A DNA stretch of 64,000 nt from Streptomyces tagetis (GTDB lineage Bacteria; Actinomycetota; Actinomycetes; Streptomycetales; Streptomycetaceae), in assembly GCF_018069565.1 (NCBI RefSeq), contig NZ_JAGPNL010000005.1, positions 124,001 through 188,000 on the forward strand, in the 5' to 3' direction. The notes under the pieces were generated by a model, which saw nothing but the letters and a program-made list of their open reading frames with translations, was not told the DNA's origin and did no database searches. A program made the position numbers and the translations under genes. Below are positions 9,521 to 17,726 of this stretch, piece by piece. Each line of letters begins with the position of its first letter. Within the stretch, counting starts at the first letter, position 1.

Positions 9521-10696
9521 CTAAGCATCTGGGAGAGTGCGTGGCGACGGCAGCGTGACGGTCCACGTACCGTGATCGATCGCGTGCTCCAGTGCGTATC
9601 CGACCCTGATCTTCTCGGTCGGCTTGTCCAGGTTCAGCCTGAAGAGCCAATCGCCGTTGCGGTGGCTGAAGTCGCCGACAAATCCTGTGTTGACTTGCCT
9701 GAACGTCCGCGCGTTGGCTGCCGCTATGCGCTCGACCAGGAGATCCCTGGGCACCTCGCAGAGCTGATACGCAAGGGTGGGCGGAGCCTCTGCGACTCGC
9801 AGCACGAGGATGTGCGTGAATCCGGCGAGCTGCTCCCTGACTCGGCTCCCGACTTCCCGGGCACACTCGTCCGAGGTCCGCAGCTCCCGAAGCCAGCGGG
9901 CTTCCGCCAGTTTCTCGATGCGCAGGCGAGTGGGGTCCGACCTGACATTCTGCGGCTTGACGAGCCAGTCGGGCCGTCCCCCGACGAGGGATACGCCCAT
10001 GGGGGTCGAATGAATGCTGTGATGCAGGCCGAGACGGTCCGTCATGTTCCCGGAGACGTCATCGGTCACGAGGCTGCCGCCTCCTGGGCCGGGGGTGAAC
10101 CGCACAGAGGCCCGGGGGATGGACCGGGTGTCGATGCTCCGGCGCAACCGGGCGAGGACGTCCGCCGGGGTGACCATGGCGTCGTAGGTCTGACGGATCT
10201 CGGGGTGGAGATCCAGAAAGGTGCGGATCTGCTCGAAGTGCCAGATCTTCCAGCCCTTCAGCGGAAGACGGTGCTTGGCGACGAGTTTCTTGATCTCCGT
10301 CTCGACGCGATCGATCCCACCGGACCCGGTGACGGACGACAGCACCACATTGGTCGCCAGAATCATGTAGTCGGGAAGCCGGCCGTGCCTCGCCCGTGAC
10401 GAGTTCGGATTTCCCCACGCCGCCAACTCCCGATCGACTTCCCTGAGGAACCATCCGGTGTCCGCCGACGTGCCGAGCGGGCGGGTCCTGAACTTCGCCT
10501 GAAGCACGCCGTAGCCGTTCCAGGGGCCACCGGGGTCGGGCTCGGGGAATCTCATCCGACCGCTGAAGGCCGCCTCGCGGCCACCATCCCGCCCGTCCCC
10601 GAAGACACTCACTCCGGTACCGAGGATCTTGACGGCGAGCGCTTGGGTCAGGTGCTCGAACTCGCGGGGGCCGAGGCGCGTCAGGTCATAGTCCAC
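9521..10696 (-). CDS. Mrr-like PD-(D/E)xK nuclease with unknown C-terminal domain
   Basis: 391-residue protein. Residues 1-200 match the Mrr-like nuclease domain that in actinomycetes often heads NACHT/STAND defence proteins. Glu12/Glu14 in REFEHL, Asp37 in GRDGGREA (37-41) and Gln66-x-Lys68 in GVLQAKF form the expected nuclease signature, followed by ATNVVLSSV and a VTPADVLARL end. Residues 205-391 contain no P-loop, helicase or methylase motif, and I do not recognise them. GC looks lower and codon use more relaxed than in neighbours, suggesting transfer. The GTG start lies 3 bp after the stop of the upstream gene with only a weak ribosome site, so it is probably translated by coupling. Anti-phage or modified-DNA restriction is the likely role. 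Confidence 0.75.
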   Translation of the reverse strand: MDYDLTRLGPREFEHLTQALAVKILGTGVSVFGDGRDGGREAAFSGRMRFPEPDPGGPWNGYGVLQAKFRTRPLGTSADTGWFLREVDRELAAWGNPNSSRARHGRLPDYMILATNVVLSSVTGSGGIDRVETEIKKLVAKHRLPLKGWKIWHFEQIRTFLDLHPEIRQTYDAMVTPADVLARLRRSIDTRSIPRASVRFTPGPGGGSLVTDDVSGNMTDRLGLHHSIHSTPMGVSLVGGRPDWLVKPQNVRSDPTRLRIEKLAEARWLRELRTSDECAREVGSRVREQLAGFTHILVLRVAEAPPTLAYQLCEVPRDLLVERIAAANARTFRQVNTGFVGDFSHRNGDWLFRLNLDKPTEKIRVGYALEHAIDHGTWTVTLPSPRTLPDA

Positions 10697-10699
10697 CCC

Positions 10700-11278
10700 T
10701 CATTCTGTCCCGACCCTGTTGCGGGCTCGGCGGGAGACCACTGCCCGGAGGATGCGGCGGCCCTCGGTGGAGACGTCCAGGGCGCCGCGGAGGCCGGCCG
10801 GGCCGTGGGCGGTGACGAGTTCCAGGACGGCGGTCTGGCGGCGCAGTTCGGCGGCGACGAGCGGGGGCACGTCCGCCAGGTCACCCTCCCGTTCCGCCTC
10901 GGTGTCCAGGGCGTCGTCCGCGAGGGGGTCGAGCAGGCGGTGGATGCGCAGCGAGGCGACGGAGCAGGCGTCGGCCCACGCCCGTGCCTCGGCGGCGGTG
11001 CGGCCGGCCGGGGCGGTGTCCAGCATCCGGCGGGCGAGGAGGACGGCCTCGTCCTCGTCGGCCGCGTCGGGCCCGGCGAGCTTGCCCCGTACCTGCTCCA
11101 GGGCGTCGGCCCAGTCCCGGGCGTCCGCTTCGCCGTCCCCGGCGGCGAGGGCGGCCCACAGGGGGCGCAGCACCTCGTCGTCACCGTCGAGCAGCGGCAG
11201 GCAGCGATCCAAACAAGCCAGCCCGCTCGCGGCGAGGCCGCGTGTGTCGGCCTGCGCGATCAGTTCCACCAGGCTCAT
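10700..11278 (-). CDS. conserved hypothetical protein, helical, acidic
   Basis: 192 residues, Ala/Leu/Asp/Glu-rich and predicted all-helical, with no signal peptide or membrane segment. It opens MSLVELIAQADTRGLAASGLACLDRCLPLL and ends in a basic tail. I do not recognise the family beyond a generic actinomycete conserved protein. The ATG follows GGGAGG with 6-nt spacing. It starts 86 bp downstream of the 11365 gene and ends 3 bp before the nuclease GTG, so the three probably share a transcript. Composition is typical of the host, unlike the nuclease. Confidence 0.7.
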   Translation of the reverse strand: MSLVELIAQADTRGLAASGLACLDRCLPLLDGDDEVLRPLWAALAAGDGEADARDWADALEQVRGKLAGPDAADEDEAVLLARRMLDTAPAGRTAAEARAWADACSVASLRIHRLLDPLADDALDTEAEREGDLADVPPLVAAELRRQTAVLELVTAHGPAGLRGALDVSTEGRRILRAVVSRRARNRVGTE

Positions 11279-11364
11279 CGAACGCCTCCCGTTCGTCCCG
11301 CACCGCCCGCGTACGGGCTCGGGACCCGCACTTTCCCCTTACTGCGTGCGGCGGGCCGGGAACG

Positions 11365-12237
11365 TCACAGCGGGACGACTCCGAGGCGGTCGAGGAAACG
11401 GAAGAGGAGGTTTTCGGCCACGGGCCCGGGAGCGGGCTCGGCCTCCGGCGCGGACTCGGGCCGGGCTCCAGGGCTGGCCTCGGGCCCGGCCCCCGACGCG
11501 GGCTCGGTCCCCGGCGCGGGCTCAGTCCCCGACGCGGGCTCGCCCCCCGGCCCGGTCTCCCGCTCGCCCCCCGGCGCGGACTCGGGCTCGGCTTCGGACC
11601 CGGCCCCCGGCCCGCCCTCGCGCCCGCCCCCAGGACCGCTCCCCGGCCCCGCGACACGCCCGGGAGGCTCCTCCCCCGACCCCACCGCCGACACGCCCCC
11701 GCCAGCGCCCCCGTCGACGCCCCCGTCAGCGGCCACACCGTCGCCCCCGCCGGCCCCCCGGCCCCGCTCCGCCCCCGACCCCGACCCCGACCCCCCAGGC
11801 TCCGCCGACAGGACCTCCTCCAGTTCCCCCGCGCTCGCCTCGTACCCCGCCTCCGCCGCCCAGTCGACGGCCCGCGCGGCGGCGTCGGCGGGTTCGAGGA
11901 AGTAGTCCTCCAGGGTCAGCCCCTCCCGCTCGGCGCCGAGGTAGCGGGCCATGGCGGAGCGCACCAGGCAGGTCGTCCACGCCCCGCTCCCGGGCGCCGC
12001 GGCCTCCACGACCACGCAGGCGCTGTCCAGGACGTAGCCGAAGAGGGCGGGGGCGCCGGTCTGGGCGGCCAGGTCGTTCATGCTGCCGACGTCGCCGTCA
12101 CCGCCGGGGAACCGCCACACCTGCCAGCCGTCCGGCGTGGAGACGTGCAAGGTCGCCTCGTCGGCCCCCGCCAGCGCCTCCAGCTCCGTGAGCGGGCGCC
12201 CGGCGCGGCCCACGACGTAATACCCCCAGTACCCCAT
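11365..12237 (-). CDS. conserved hypothetical protein with long Pro/Glu/Gly tail
   Basis: 290 residues. The first 130 are an ordered domain opening MGYWGYYVVGRAGRPLTEL that includes WQVWRFPGG and ARYLGAEREGLTLEDYF. It looks like a small alpha/beta domain, but I cannot assign a family. The middle and C-terminal part is a low-complexity run of Gly, Pro, Glu and Ser pairs (variants of ASGTEPAPG) that ends in a short helical block, LLFRFLDRLGVVPL, probably a conserved interaction motif. The open frame continues upstream to 12471, but the ATG at 12237 has GGGGGGAG at the right distance. Upstream lies a short tandem-repeat region. Confidence 0.7.
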   Translation of the reverse strand: MGYWGYYVVGRAGRPLTELEALAGADEATLHVSTPDGWQVWRFPGGDGDVGSMNDLAAQTGAPALFGYVLDSACVVVEAAAPGSGAWTTCLVRSAMARYLGAEREGLTLEDYFLEPADAAARAVDWAAEAGYEASAGELEEVLSAEPGGSGSGSGAERGRGAGGGDGVAADGGVDGGAGGGVSAVGSGEEPPGRVAGPGSGPGGGREGGPGAGSEAEPESAPGGERETGPGGEPASGTEPAPGTEPASGAGPEASPGARPESAPEAEPAPGPVAENLLFRFLDRLGVVPL

Positions 12238-12339
12238 GTCCCGGCTCCCCCCGGCGTGTCGGTTCCCCCCGCCCACACCACCACAGCCGCGCCACACCCC
12301 GCAGCCGTATCGGACAATCCCCAGCCACCCCCGGCTGCC

Positions 12340-12410
12340 CCAGCCACCCCGGCCACCCCCGGCCACCCCGGCCACCCCGACCACCCCAGCCACCCCGACC
12401 ACCCCCGACC
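12340..12410. repeat. short 9-bp tandem repeat, (C/G)CCACCCCG type
   Basis: About seven imperfect copies of a 9-mer reading CCACCCCGG or CCACCCCGA in tandem, in the intergenic region ahead of the 11365-12237 gene. One strand is nearly pure C/A. It sits about 100 bp before the start codon and may lie in the promoter or leader. Confidence 0.75.
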
Positions 12411-12529
12411 AGCTCGCCCTCAGCCCGGCCCCGCCCCCCTCGGCGGGTGAGGCCGCACCCCCCGCCCTCACCCACCCCTCTCACGCGTCAGGCATCACCC
12501 GTCACGCCTCACGAACCGCTCCCCCCGCC

Positions 12530-14137
12530 TCACGTCACCCGCCCCGCCAGCGTCTTGAAGTCCGCCCAGGACAGTTCCGGCTTCCCGGGGTCCCAGAGCT
12601 TCTGGACGGTCGCCGCGAGCGGCAGGCGGATGCCGTCGGCGACCTGGGCCTCGGTCTGCGCGCCGGAGATGTCGCACCAGACGGCGAAGCTGCCGCCGAG
12701 GATCTGGTCGTCGTAGCGGGCCGGGACGGCCTCGGTGCCGCGCAGGACACGCGGGGTCCACTGCTCGTAGATGCGCTCGCCGGTCGGGTAGACGAAGGTC
12801 TGCGGCTCGCCGAGCACGTAGTAGAGGAACTCGTCGTTGTAGTTGAGGACCTTGCGGCCCGCGCTCAGGTACTCGTCGGGCTGGCGGGCGCCGATCTCCT
12901 TGCCGGTCCAGTAGGCGACCTGGATCTCGGGGGCCGGTTTCACCGACGTGACGCGGAAGAAGCCGTCGTTCCAGGCGCGCGGGGTGCGGTCGTGGGCCAT
13001 GACCACGGCGGCGCGGCCGTTGAGCCAGGCGGTGGTCAGGTCGGCGACGATGCCGTCGGGGCCGTACGCCTTGCGGGCGGCGGCGGCGAGCTGCGGGTAG
13101 GACGCCTGGGGGTCGCGGACGGTGAGCGCCTGGTACTCGTCGGCGCCCAGGTGCCACTGGGAGCCGGGGAAGAGGTCGGCGTACTCGTCCAGCAGGTCGT
13201 CGACGATCTCGGCGGCCTTCGGGTTGGAGATGTCGATCGCGCCCCTGGTGGGGACACCCTGCGCGTTGCGGAGCTGGAGGTCGGGGTGGGCGGCGATCAC
13301 GGCGCCGAGGTGGCCGGGCGAGTCGATCTCGGGGACCACGGTGATGTGGCGGGAGGCGGCGAGGTCGACGATCTGCTTCATCTCGGCCTTGGTCAGGTGG
13401 TCCTTGGAGACGACCTCGGGATGCGAGGAGGACTCGATGCGGAACGCCTGGTCGTCGGAGAAGTGCAGCCCCAGCTCGTTGAACTTGAGGTCGCCCAGCT
13501 CGCGGACCCGGTCCTTGATCCAGTCGGCGGAGAAGTGCTTGCGGGCGATGTCGAGCATGAACCCGCGGCGCGGCTTGGCCGGCTCGTCCTTGACGACGCC
13601 CTCGGGCGCGGTGGCCCCGTCGGCGACCGTCTGCTTGAGGGTGCGGGTGCCGTAGAAGACGCCGGCCTCGGCGGGGCCGGTGACGGTGACGCGGCCGTCG
13701 CGCACGGTCATGGTGTACGACTCGGGGCCGGCGCCCTTGGCCGCCTTGATCTCCAGCCGCACGTCGCCGGCGCGGGAGTCGTCCTTCTCCCCCGCGTACG
13801 TGAGGCCCAGCTCGTCGGCGACGAGGCGGCCCTCGTCGGCGAGGTCCGGGGAGGCGACGGTGACCCGGTGGCCGCTCTCGGGGCGCCAGCCGGGGCCGCG
13901 GGCGGGGGTGTGCTCCCGTACCGCGGGTATCGTCCGCGGCGCCTGGGAGAGCGGGAAGGAGCCCGTGGGGCTGGGCTGGTCGGCGGAGACGTCGGAGGTC
14001 GCGGAACCTCCCGGTCCGCCGTCGGCGGTCGCCCACAGGCCGACGCCCACGCCGAGCGCGGCGACCGCCGCGGCGGCTATGACCACCCGCTGCCTGACCT
14101 TGTTCGCCGGTTTCCGGCGTCGTCCTTGTCGACTCAC
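12530..14137 (-). CDS. secreted or anchored GH20 beta-N-acetylhexosaminidase
   Basis: 535-residue glycoside hydrolase that removes terminal GlcNAc/GalNAc, probably from chitin fragments or cell-wall sugars outside the cell. A basic N-terminus and one hydrophobic segment (VVIAAAAVAALGVGVGLWATA) act as signal anchor. A GH20b-like domain with YGTRTLKQTV follows, then the catalytic barrel beginning RRGFMLDIARKHFS. The catalytic Asp-Glu pair is in HLGADEY, and EIDSPGHLGAVI supplies the conserved His. The C-terminal YEQWTPR and FAVWCDI segments fit the active-site wall. It is divergent from the 14292 gene across a 154-bp promoter region. Confidence 0.9.
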   Translation of the reverse strand: MSRQGRRRKPANKVRQRVVIAAAAVAALGVGVGLWATADGGPGGSATSDVSADQPSPTGSFPLSQAPRTIPAVREHTPARGPGWRPESGHRVTVASPDLADEGRLVADELGLTYAGEKDDSRAGDVRLEIKAAKGAGPESYTMTVRDGRVTVTGPAEAGVFYGTRTLKQTVADGATAPEGVVKDEPAKPRRGFMLDIARKHFSADWIKDRVRELGDLKFNELGLHFSDDQAFRIESSSHPEVVSKDHLTKAEMKQIVDLAASRHITVVPEIDSPGHLGAVIAAHPDLQLRNAQGVPTRGAIDISNPKAAEIVDDLLDEYADLFPGSQWHLGADEYQALTVRDPQASYPQLAAAARKAYGPDGIVADLTTAWLNGRAAVVMAHDRTPRAWNDGFFRVTSVKPAPEIQVAYWTGKEIGARQPDEYLSAGRKVLNYNDEFLYYVLGEPQTFVYPTGERIYEQWTPRVLRGTEAVPARYDDQILGGSFAVWCDISGAQTEAQVADGIRLPLAATVQKLWDPGKPELSWADFKTLAGRVT

Positions 14138-14291
14138 AGCGCCAACCTACGGCCGCCGCACGGGACTTGCGTCCACCAGAGGTTCCGAAACTCTACCGTT
14201 CGGGTGAAATTCGGGCAGGTGTCGGGTGCCGATGGGCCTCTCTCGGTAACGTGACGCCACACCTCTCACAGAATCCCCCGTCGACACACAC

Positions 14292-14894
14292 GTGACGCCC
14301 ACGAGGACCACGCTGCCTGTGCACCGTCTCCCAGATGTCCCCGGCCGAGTCGCCCTCCCGGCACCGGCACCCACCCCCGCCGCGCCGACGGCGCCGAGGA
14401 CCCCTCCGCCGCTGGAGCACTTCAACACCGCCCCCGCCGACGAGGCCGTTCGCACCCTGCTGAGCTGCCTGAACAGCGGGCGCTGGGCCCGCCGCCTGGC
14501 CGCGCACCGCCCCTACCCCGACCCGCCGTCCCTGCTGGCGGCGGCGGACGAGGCCGCGTACGACCTGACGCCGGGCGATCTGACCGAGGCCCTGTCCGGC
14601 GAGTCGCCGCCGCGGCTGCCCGCCGGGACGCACGGCGCCGCGCACACCGCCCTCGGAGCCGCGGTCGCCGCCTACGAGAGCAGATTCGGACACACGTTCA
14701 CCATCTGCCTGGACGGACTCGGTCCCACCGAGGCACCGGACCGCATACTCGAAGGAATCCGGTCACGATTGGCCAACGATCCGGAGGAAGAACGCCTGGT
14801 GACGGCGGACGAACTGCGCCGTCTGGCCCGCGGCCGACTGGTCGGCGTCCTGGCCGGAGCCACCGCCCCCGAGCAGCGCACATCGGGCACATAG
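14292..14894 (+). CDS. OHCU decarboxylase-family protein with altered active site
   Basis: About 200 residues. From 41 onward it aligns in pattern with 2-oxo-4-hydroxy-4-carboxy-5-ureidoimidazoline decarboxylase, the last step from urate to S-allantoin: HFNTAPADEAVRTLLSCLNSGRWARRLAAHRPY, then AAYESRFGHTFTICLDG and RLANDPEEE. The catalytic His of the usual HP-x-x-G turn is replaced by GESPPRLP (103-110), and the Glu of the usual EQ motif by AAHTAL (116-121). The classical reaction is therefore doubtful. It may be a structural paralogue or use other residues. No other urate genes are nearby. GTG start; a second in-frame GTG at 14319 is possible. Confidence 0.75.
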   Translation: MTPTRTTLPVHRLPDVPGRVALPAPAPTPAAPTAPRTPPPLEHFNTAPADEAVRTLLSCLNSGRWARRLAAHRPYPDPPSLLAAADEAAYDLTPGDLTEALSGESPPRLPAGTHGAAHTALGAAVAAYESRFGHTFTICLDGLGPTEAPDRILEGIRSRLANDPEEERLVTADELRRLARGRLVGVLAGATAPEQRTSGT

Positions 14895-15083
14895 CCCAAT
14901 CCGCCCGGCCGGTCACCCGTCCGTGCTCCTTTGAGTGCAACTTTGATCACAGAGACAGGCCCCCCGTGAGCACGGCGGACATCCGTGGCTACGATGCTGG
15001 GGGCCGGTGGACCGTACCCGGCCGGGCCCGACCGACAAGGAAAGCCGGCGCGGCCCCAATCACCGCTCCCGGAGGAAATTTCC

Positions 15084-15464
15084 GTGCCGGCTGGAACGCT
15101 GTACCGCGGCCGGGAAGGAATGTGGTCGTGGGTGGCTCACCGAGTCACCGGTGTCCTCATTTTCTTCTTCCTGTTCGTCCACGTGCTGGACACCGCGCTC
15201 GTCCGAGTGTCACCCGAGGCCTACGACACCGTCGTGGCCACGTACAAGTCGCCGATCGTCGCGCTGCTGGAGTACGGCCTCGTCGCCGCCATCCTCTTCC
15301 ACGCGCTCAACGGCCTGCGCGTCATCGCCGTCGACTTCTGGGCCAAGGGCGCCCGCTATCAGAAGCAGATGCTCTGGTCCGTCGTCGCCCTGTGGGTCGT
15401 GCTGATGATCGGGGCGATCTACCCCGTCCTCGGCCACGCCGCTCGTGAACTGTTCGGGAGCTGA
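15084..15464 (+). CDS. sdhC: succinate dehydrogenase cytochrome b556 subunit
   Basis: Membrane anchor of complex II, 126 residues with three hydrophobic segments. It helps bind heme b and quinone and tethers SdhAB to the membrane. MWSWVAHRVTGVLIFFFLFVH and the heme-ligand region LFHALNGLRV are typical of SdhC. The frame is open from 14985, but the GTG at 15084 follows GGAGGAAATTTCC and gives the normal SdhC N-terminus (VPAGTLYRGREGMW). First gene of sdhCDAB. A TACGAT at 14990-14995 could be the -10 of the operon promoter in the 190-bp leader. Confidence 0.96.
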   Translation: MPAGTLYRGREGMWSWVAHRVTGVLIFFFLFVHVLDTALVRVSPEAYDTVVATYKSPIVALLEYGLVAAILFHALNGLRVIAVDFWAKGARYQKQMLWSVVALWVVLMIGAIYPVLGHAARELFGS

Positions 15465-15469
15465 CGCGC

Positions 15470-15952
15470 ATGTCCACCACCGAATCGACCACCTCCGGGA
15501 TCGGCCCTGTCGAGGGCGCGTCCGTCTACACCGTCGACAACCCGGCCCCGCTGATCGAACCCCCTCGCAAGCGGACCCCGAAGACCCCCAAGGCCACCCG
15601 CGGCAACTTCGAGCTGTACGGGTGGCTCTTCATGCGCCTGTCCGGCGTGGTGCTGGTCGTCCTGGTCATCGGGCACCTGCTGATCCAGCTCGTCCTGGAC
15701 GGCGGCGTCTCCAAGATCGGCTTCGCCTTCGTGGCGGGCCGCTGGGCCTCGCCGTTCTGGCAGGTCTGGGACCTGCTGATGCTCTGGCTCGCGATGCTGC
15801 ACGGCTGCAACGGCCTGCGCACGGTCGTCAACGACTACGCGGAGCGCGCGAACACCCGGCTGTGGCTCAAGGGCCTGCTCTACACCGCCACGGTGTTCAC
15901 CATCCTGCTGGGCTCGCTGGTGATCTTCACCTTCGACCCGAACATCCGCTAG
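15470..15952 (+). CDS. sdhD: succinate dehydrogenase hydrophobic membrane anchor subunit
   Basis: 160-residue second membrane anchor of complex II with three transmembrane segments and a 45-residue soluble, Pro/Lys-rich N-terminus. NFELYGWLFMRLSGVVLVVLVIGH carries the conserved Ser/Arg quinone-site residues, and MLHGCNGLRTVVNDY is the second-helix signature. It begins 5 bp after sdhC, so the two are co-translated. Family and order leave little doubt. Confidence 0.95.
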   Translation: MSTTESTTSGIGPVEGASVYTVDNPAPLIEPPRKRTPKTPKATRGNFELYGWLFMRLSGVVLVVLVIGHLLIQLVLDGGVSKIGFAFVAGRWASPFWQVWDLLMLWLAMLHGCNGLRTVVNDYAERANTRLWLKGLLYTATVFTILLGSLVIFTFDPNIR

Positions 15953-15971
15953 GCACGGGGCTGCGAGAATC

Positions 15972-17726
15972 ATGAAGATCCACAAGTACGACACCGTCAT
16001 CGTCGGCGCCGGTGGCGCCGGTATGCGGGCCGCCATCGAGGCGACCAAGCGCAGCCGCACGGCCGTCCTGACGAAGCTCTACCCCACCCGCTCCCACACG
16101 GGCGCCGCGCAGGGCGGCATGGCCGCCGCGCTGGCCAACGTGGAGGAGGACAACTGGGAGTGGCACACCTTCGACACGATCAAGGGCGGCGACTACCTGG
16201 TCGACCAGGACGCCGCCGAGATCCTGGCGAAGGAGGCCATCGACTCCGTCCTCGACCTGGAGAAGATGGGCCTGCCGTTCAACCGGACGCCCGACGGGAC
16301 GATCGACCAGCGCCGCTTCGGCGGTCACTCCCGCAACCACGGCGAGGCCCCGGTCCGCCGCTCCTGCTACGCGGCCGACCGCACCGGCCACATGATCCTC
16401 CAGACGCTGTACCAGAACTGCGTCAAGGAGGGCGTGGAGTTCTTCAACGAGTTCTACGTCCTGGACCAGCTCATCACCGAGGTCGACGGCGTCAAGAAGT
16501 CCGCCGGCGTGGTCGCCTACGAACTGGCGACCGGCGAGATCCACGTCTTCCAGGCGAAGTCCGTGATCTACGCCTCGGGCGGCTGCGGCAAGTTCTTCAA
16601 GGTGACGTCGAACGCGCACACCCTCACCGGCGACGGCCAGGCGGCCGTGTACCGGCGCGGGCTGCCGCTGGAGGACATGGAGTTCTTCCAGTTCCACCCG
16701 ACGGGCATCTGGCGCATGGGCATCCTGCTCACGGAGGGCGCCCGCGGTGAGGGCGGCATCCTGCGCAACAAGGACGGCGAGCGCTTCATGGAGAAGTACG
16801 CGCCCGTCATGAAGGACCTCGCCTCCCGCGACGTCGTCTCCCGCTCCATCTACACGGAGATCCGCGAGGGCCGCGGCTGCGGTCCCGAGGGCGACCACGT
16901 CTACCTCGACCTCACCCACCTGCCGCCGGAGCAGCTCGACGCCAAGCTGCCCGACATCACCGAGTTCGCGCGGACCTACCTGGGCATCGAGCCGTACACG
17001 GACCCGATCCCGATCCAGCCGACCGCGCACTACGCCATGGGCGGCATCCCGACCAACGTCGAGGGCGAGGTGCTGGCCGACAACACCACCGTCGTGCCGG
17101 GCCTGTACGCCGCCGGCGAGGTCGCCTGCGTCTCGGTGCACGGCGCCAACCGCCTGGGCACCAACTCGCTGCTGGACATCAACGTGTTCGGCCGCCGGGC
17201 CGGCATCGCCGCGGCCGAGTACGCCCACACGGCCGAGTTCGTGCCGCTGCCGGAGGACCCGGAGTCGCTGGTCGTCGAGCAGATCGAGCGGCTGCGCGAG
17301 TCCACGGGCACCGAGCGGGTGGCGACGCTGCGCCGGGAGCTCCAGGAGACCATGGACGCCAACGTCATGGTGTTCCGCACCGAGCAGACGATCAAGACGG
17401 CGGTCGAGAAGATCGCCGAACTGCGCGCCCGGTACAAGAACGTGGCCATCCAGGACAAGGGCCGGCGCTTCAACACCGACCTGCTGGAGGCCGTCGAGCT
17501 GGGCAACCTGCTGGACCTGGCCGAGGTCATGGCGGTCTCCGCCCTCGCCCGCAAGGAGTCGCGCGGCGGTCACTACCGCGAGGACTACCCCAACCGCGAC
17601 GACGTCAACTTCATGCGCCACACCATGGCGTACCGCGAGGTGGGCGACGACGGCGCCGAGTCCGTGCGTCTCGACTACAAGCCGGTCGTCCAGACCCGCT
17701 ACCAGCCGATGGAGCGTAAGTACTGA
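15972..17726 (+). CDS. sdhA: succinate dehydrogenase flavoprotein subunit
   Basis: 584-residue catalytic subunit with covalent FAD. It oxidises succinate to fumarate in the citric acid cycle at the inner face of the membrane. Visible features are the Rossmann start (TVIVGAGGAGMRAAIEA), the FAD-attachment region with His in SHTGAAQGGMAAAL, the substrate region FHPTGIWRMGIL, and the capping/catalytic stretch TAHYAMGGIPTN followed by GANRLGTNSLLD. Length is normal. It starts 19 bp after sdhD and shares one base with sdhB (TGATG). Confidence 0.97.
   Translation: MKIHKYDTVIVGAGGAGMRAAIEATKRSRTAVLTKLYPTRSHTGAAQGGMAAALANVEEDNWEWHTFDTIKGGDYLVDQDAAEILAKEAIDSVLDLEKMGLPFNRTPDGTIDQRRFGGHSRNHGEAPVRRSCYAADRTGHMILQTLYQNCVKEGVEFFNEFYVLDQLITEVDGVKKSAGVVAYELATGEIHVFQAKSVIYASGGCGKFFKVTSNAHTLTGDGQAAVYRRGLPLEDMEFFQFHPTGIWRMGILLTEGARGEGGILRNKDGERFMEKYAPVMKDLASRDVVSRSIYTEIREGRGCGPEGDHVYLDLTHLPPEQLDAKLPDITEFARTYLGIEPYTDPIPIQPTAHYAMGGIPTNVEGEVLADNTTVVPGLYAAGEVACVSVHGANRLGTNSLLDINVFGRRAGIAAAEYAHTAEFVPLPEDPESLVVEQIERLRESTGTERVATLRRELQETMDANVMVFRTEQTIKTAVEKIAELRARYKNVAIQDKGRRFNTDLLEAVELGNLLDLAEVMAVSALARKESRGGHYREDYPNRDDVNFMRHTMAYREVGDDGAESVRLDYKPVVQTRYQPMERKY

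Noticed and set aside
10700..11278. The gene upstream of the nuclease as a cognate methylase or immunity protein
   Set aside because: No SAM-binding or catalytic motif; host-like composition and position suggest it is an ordinary core gene that the nuclease follows.
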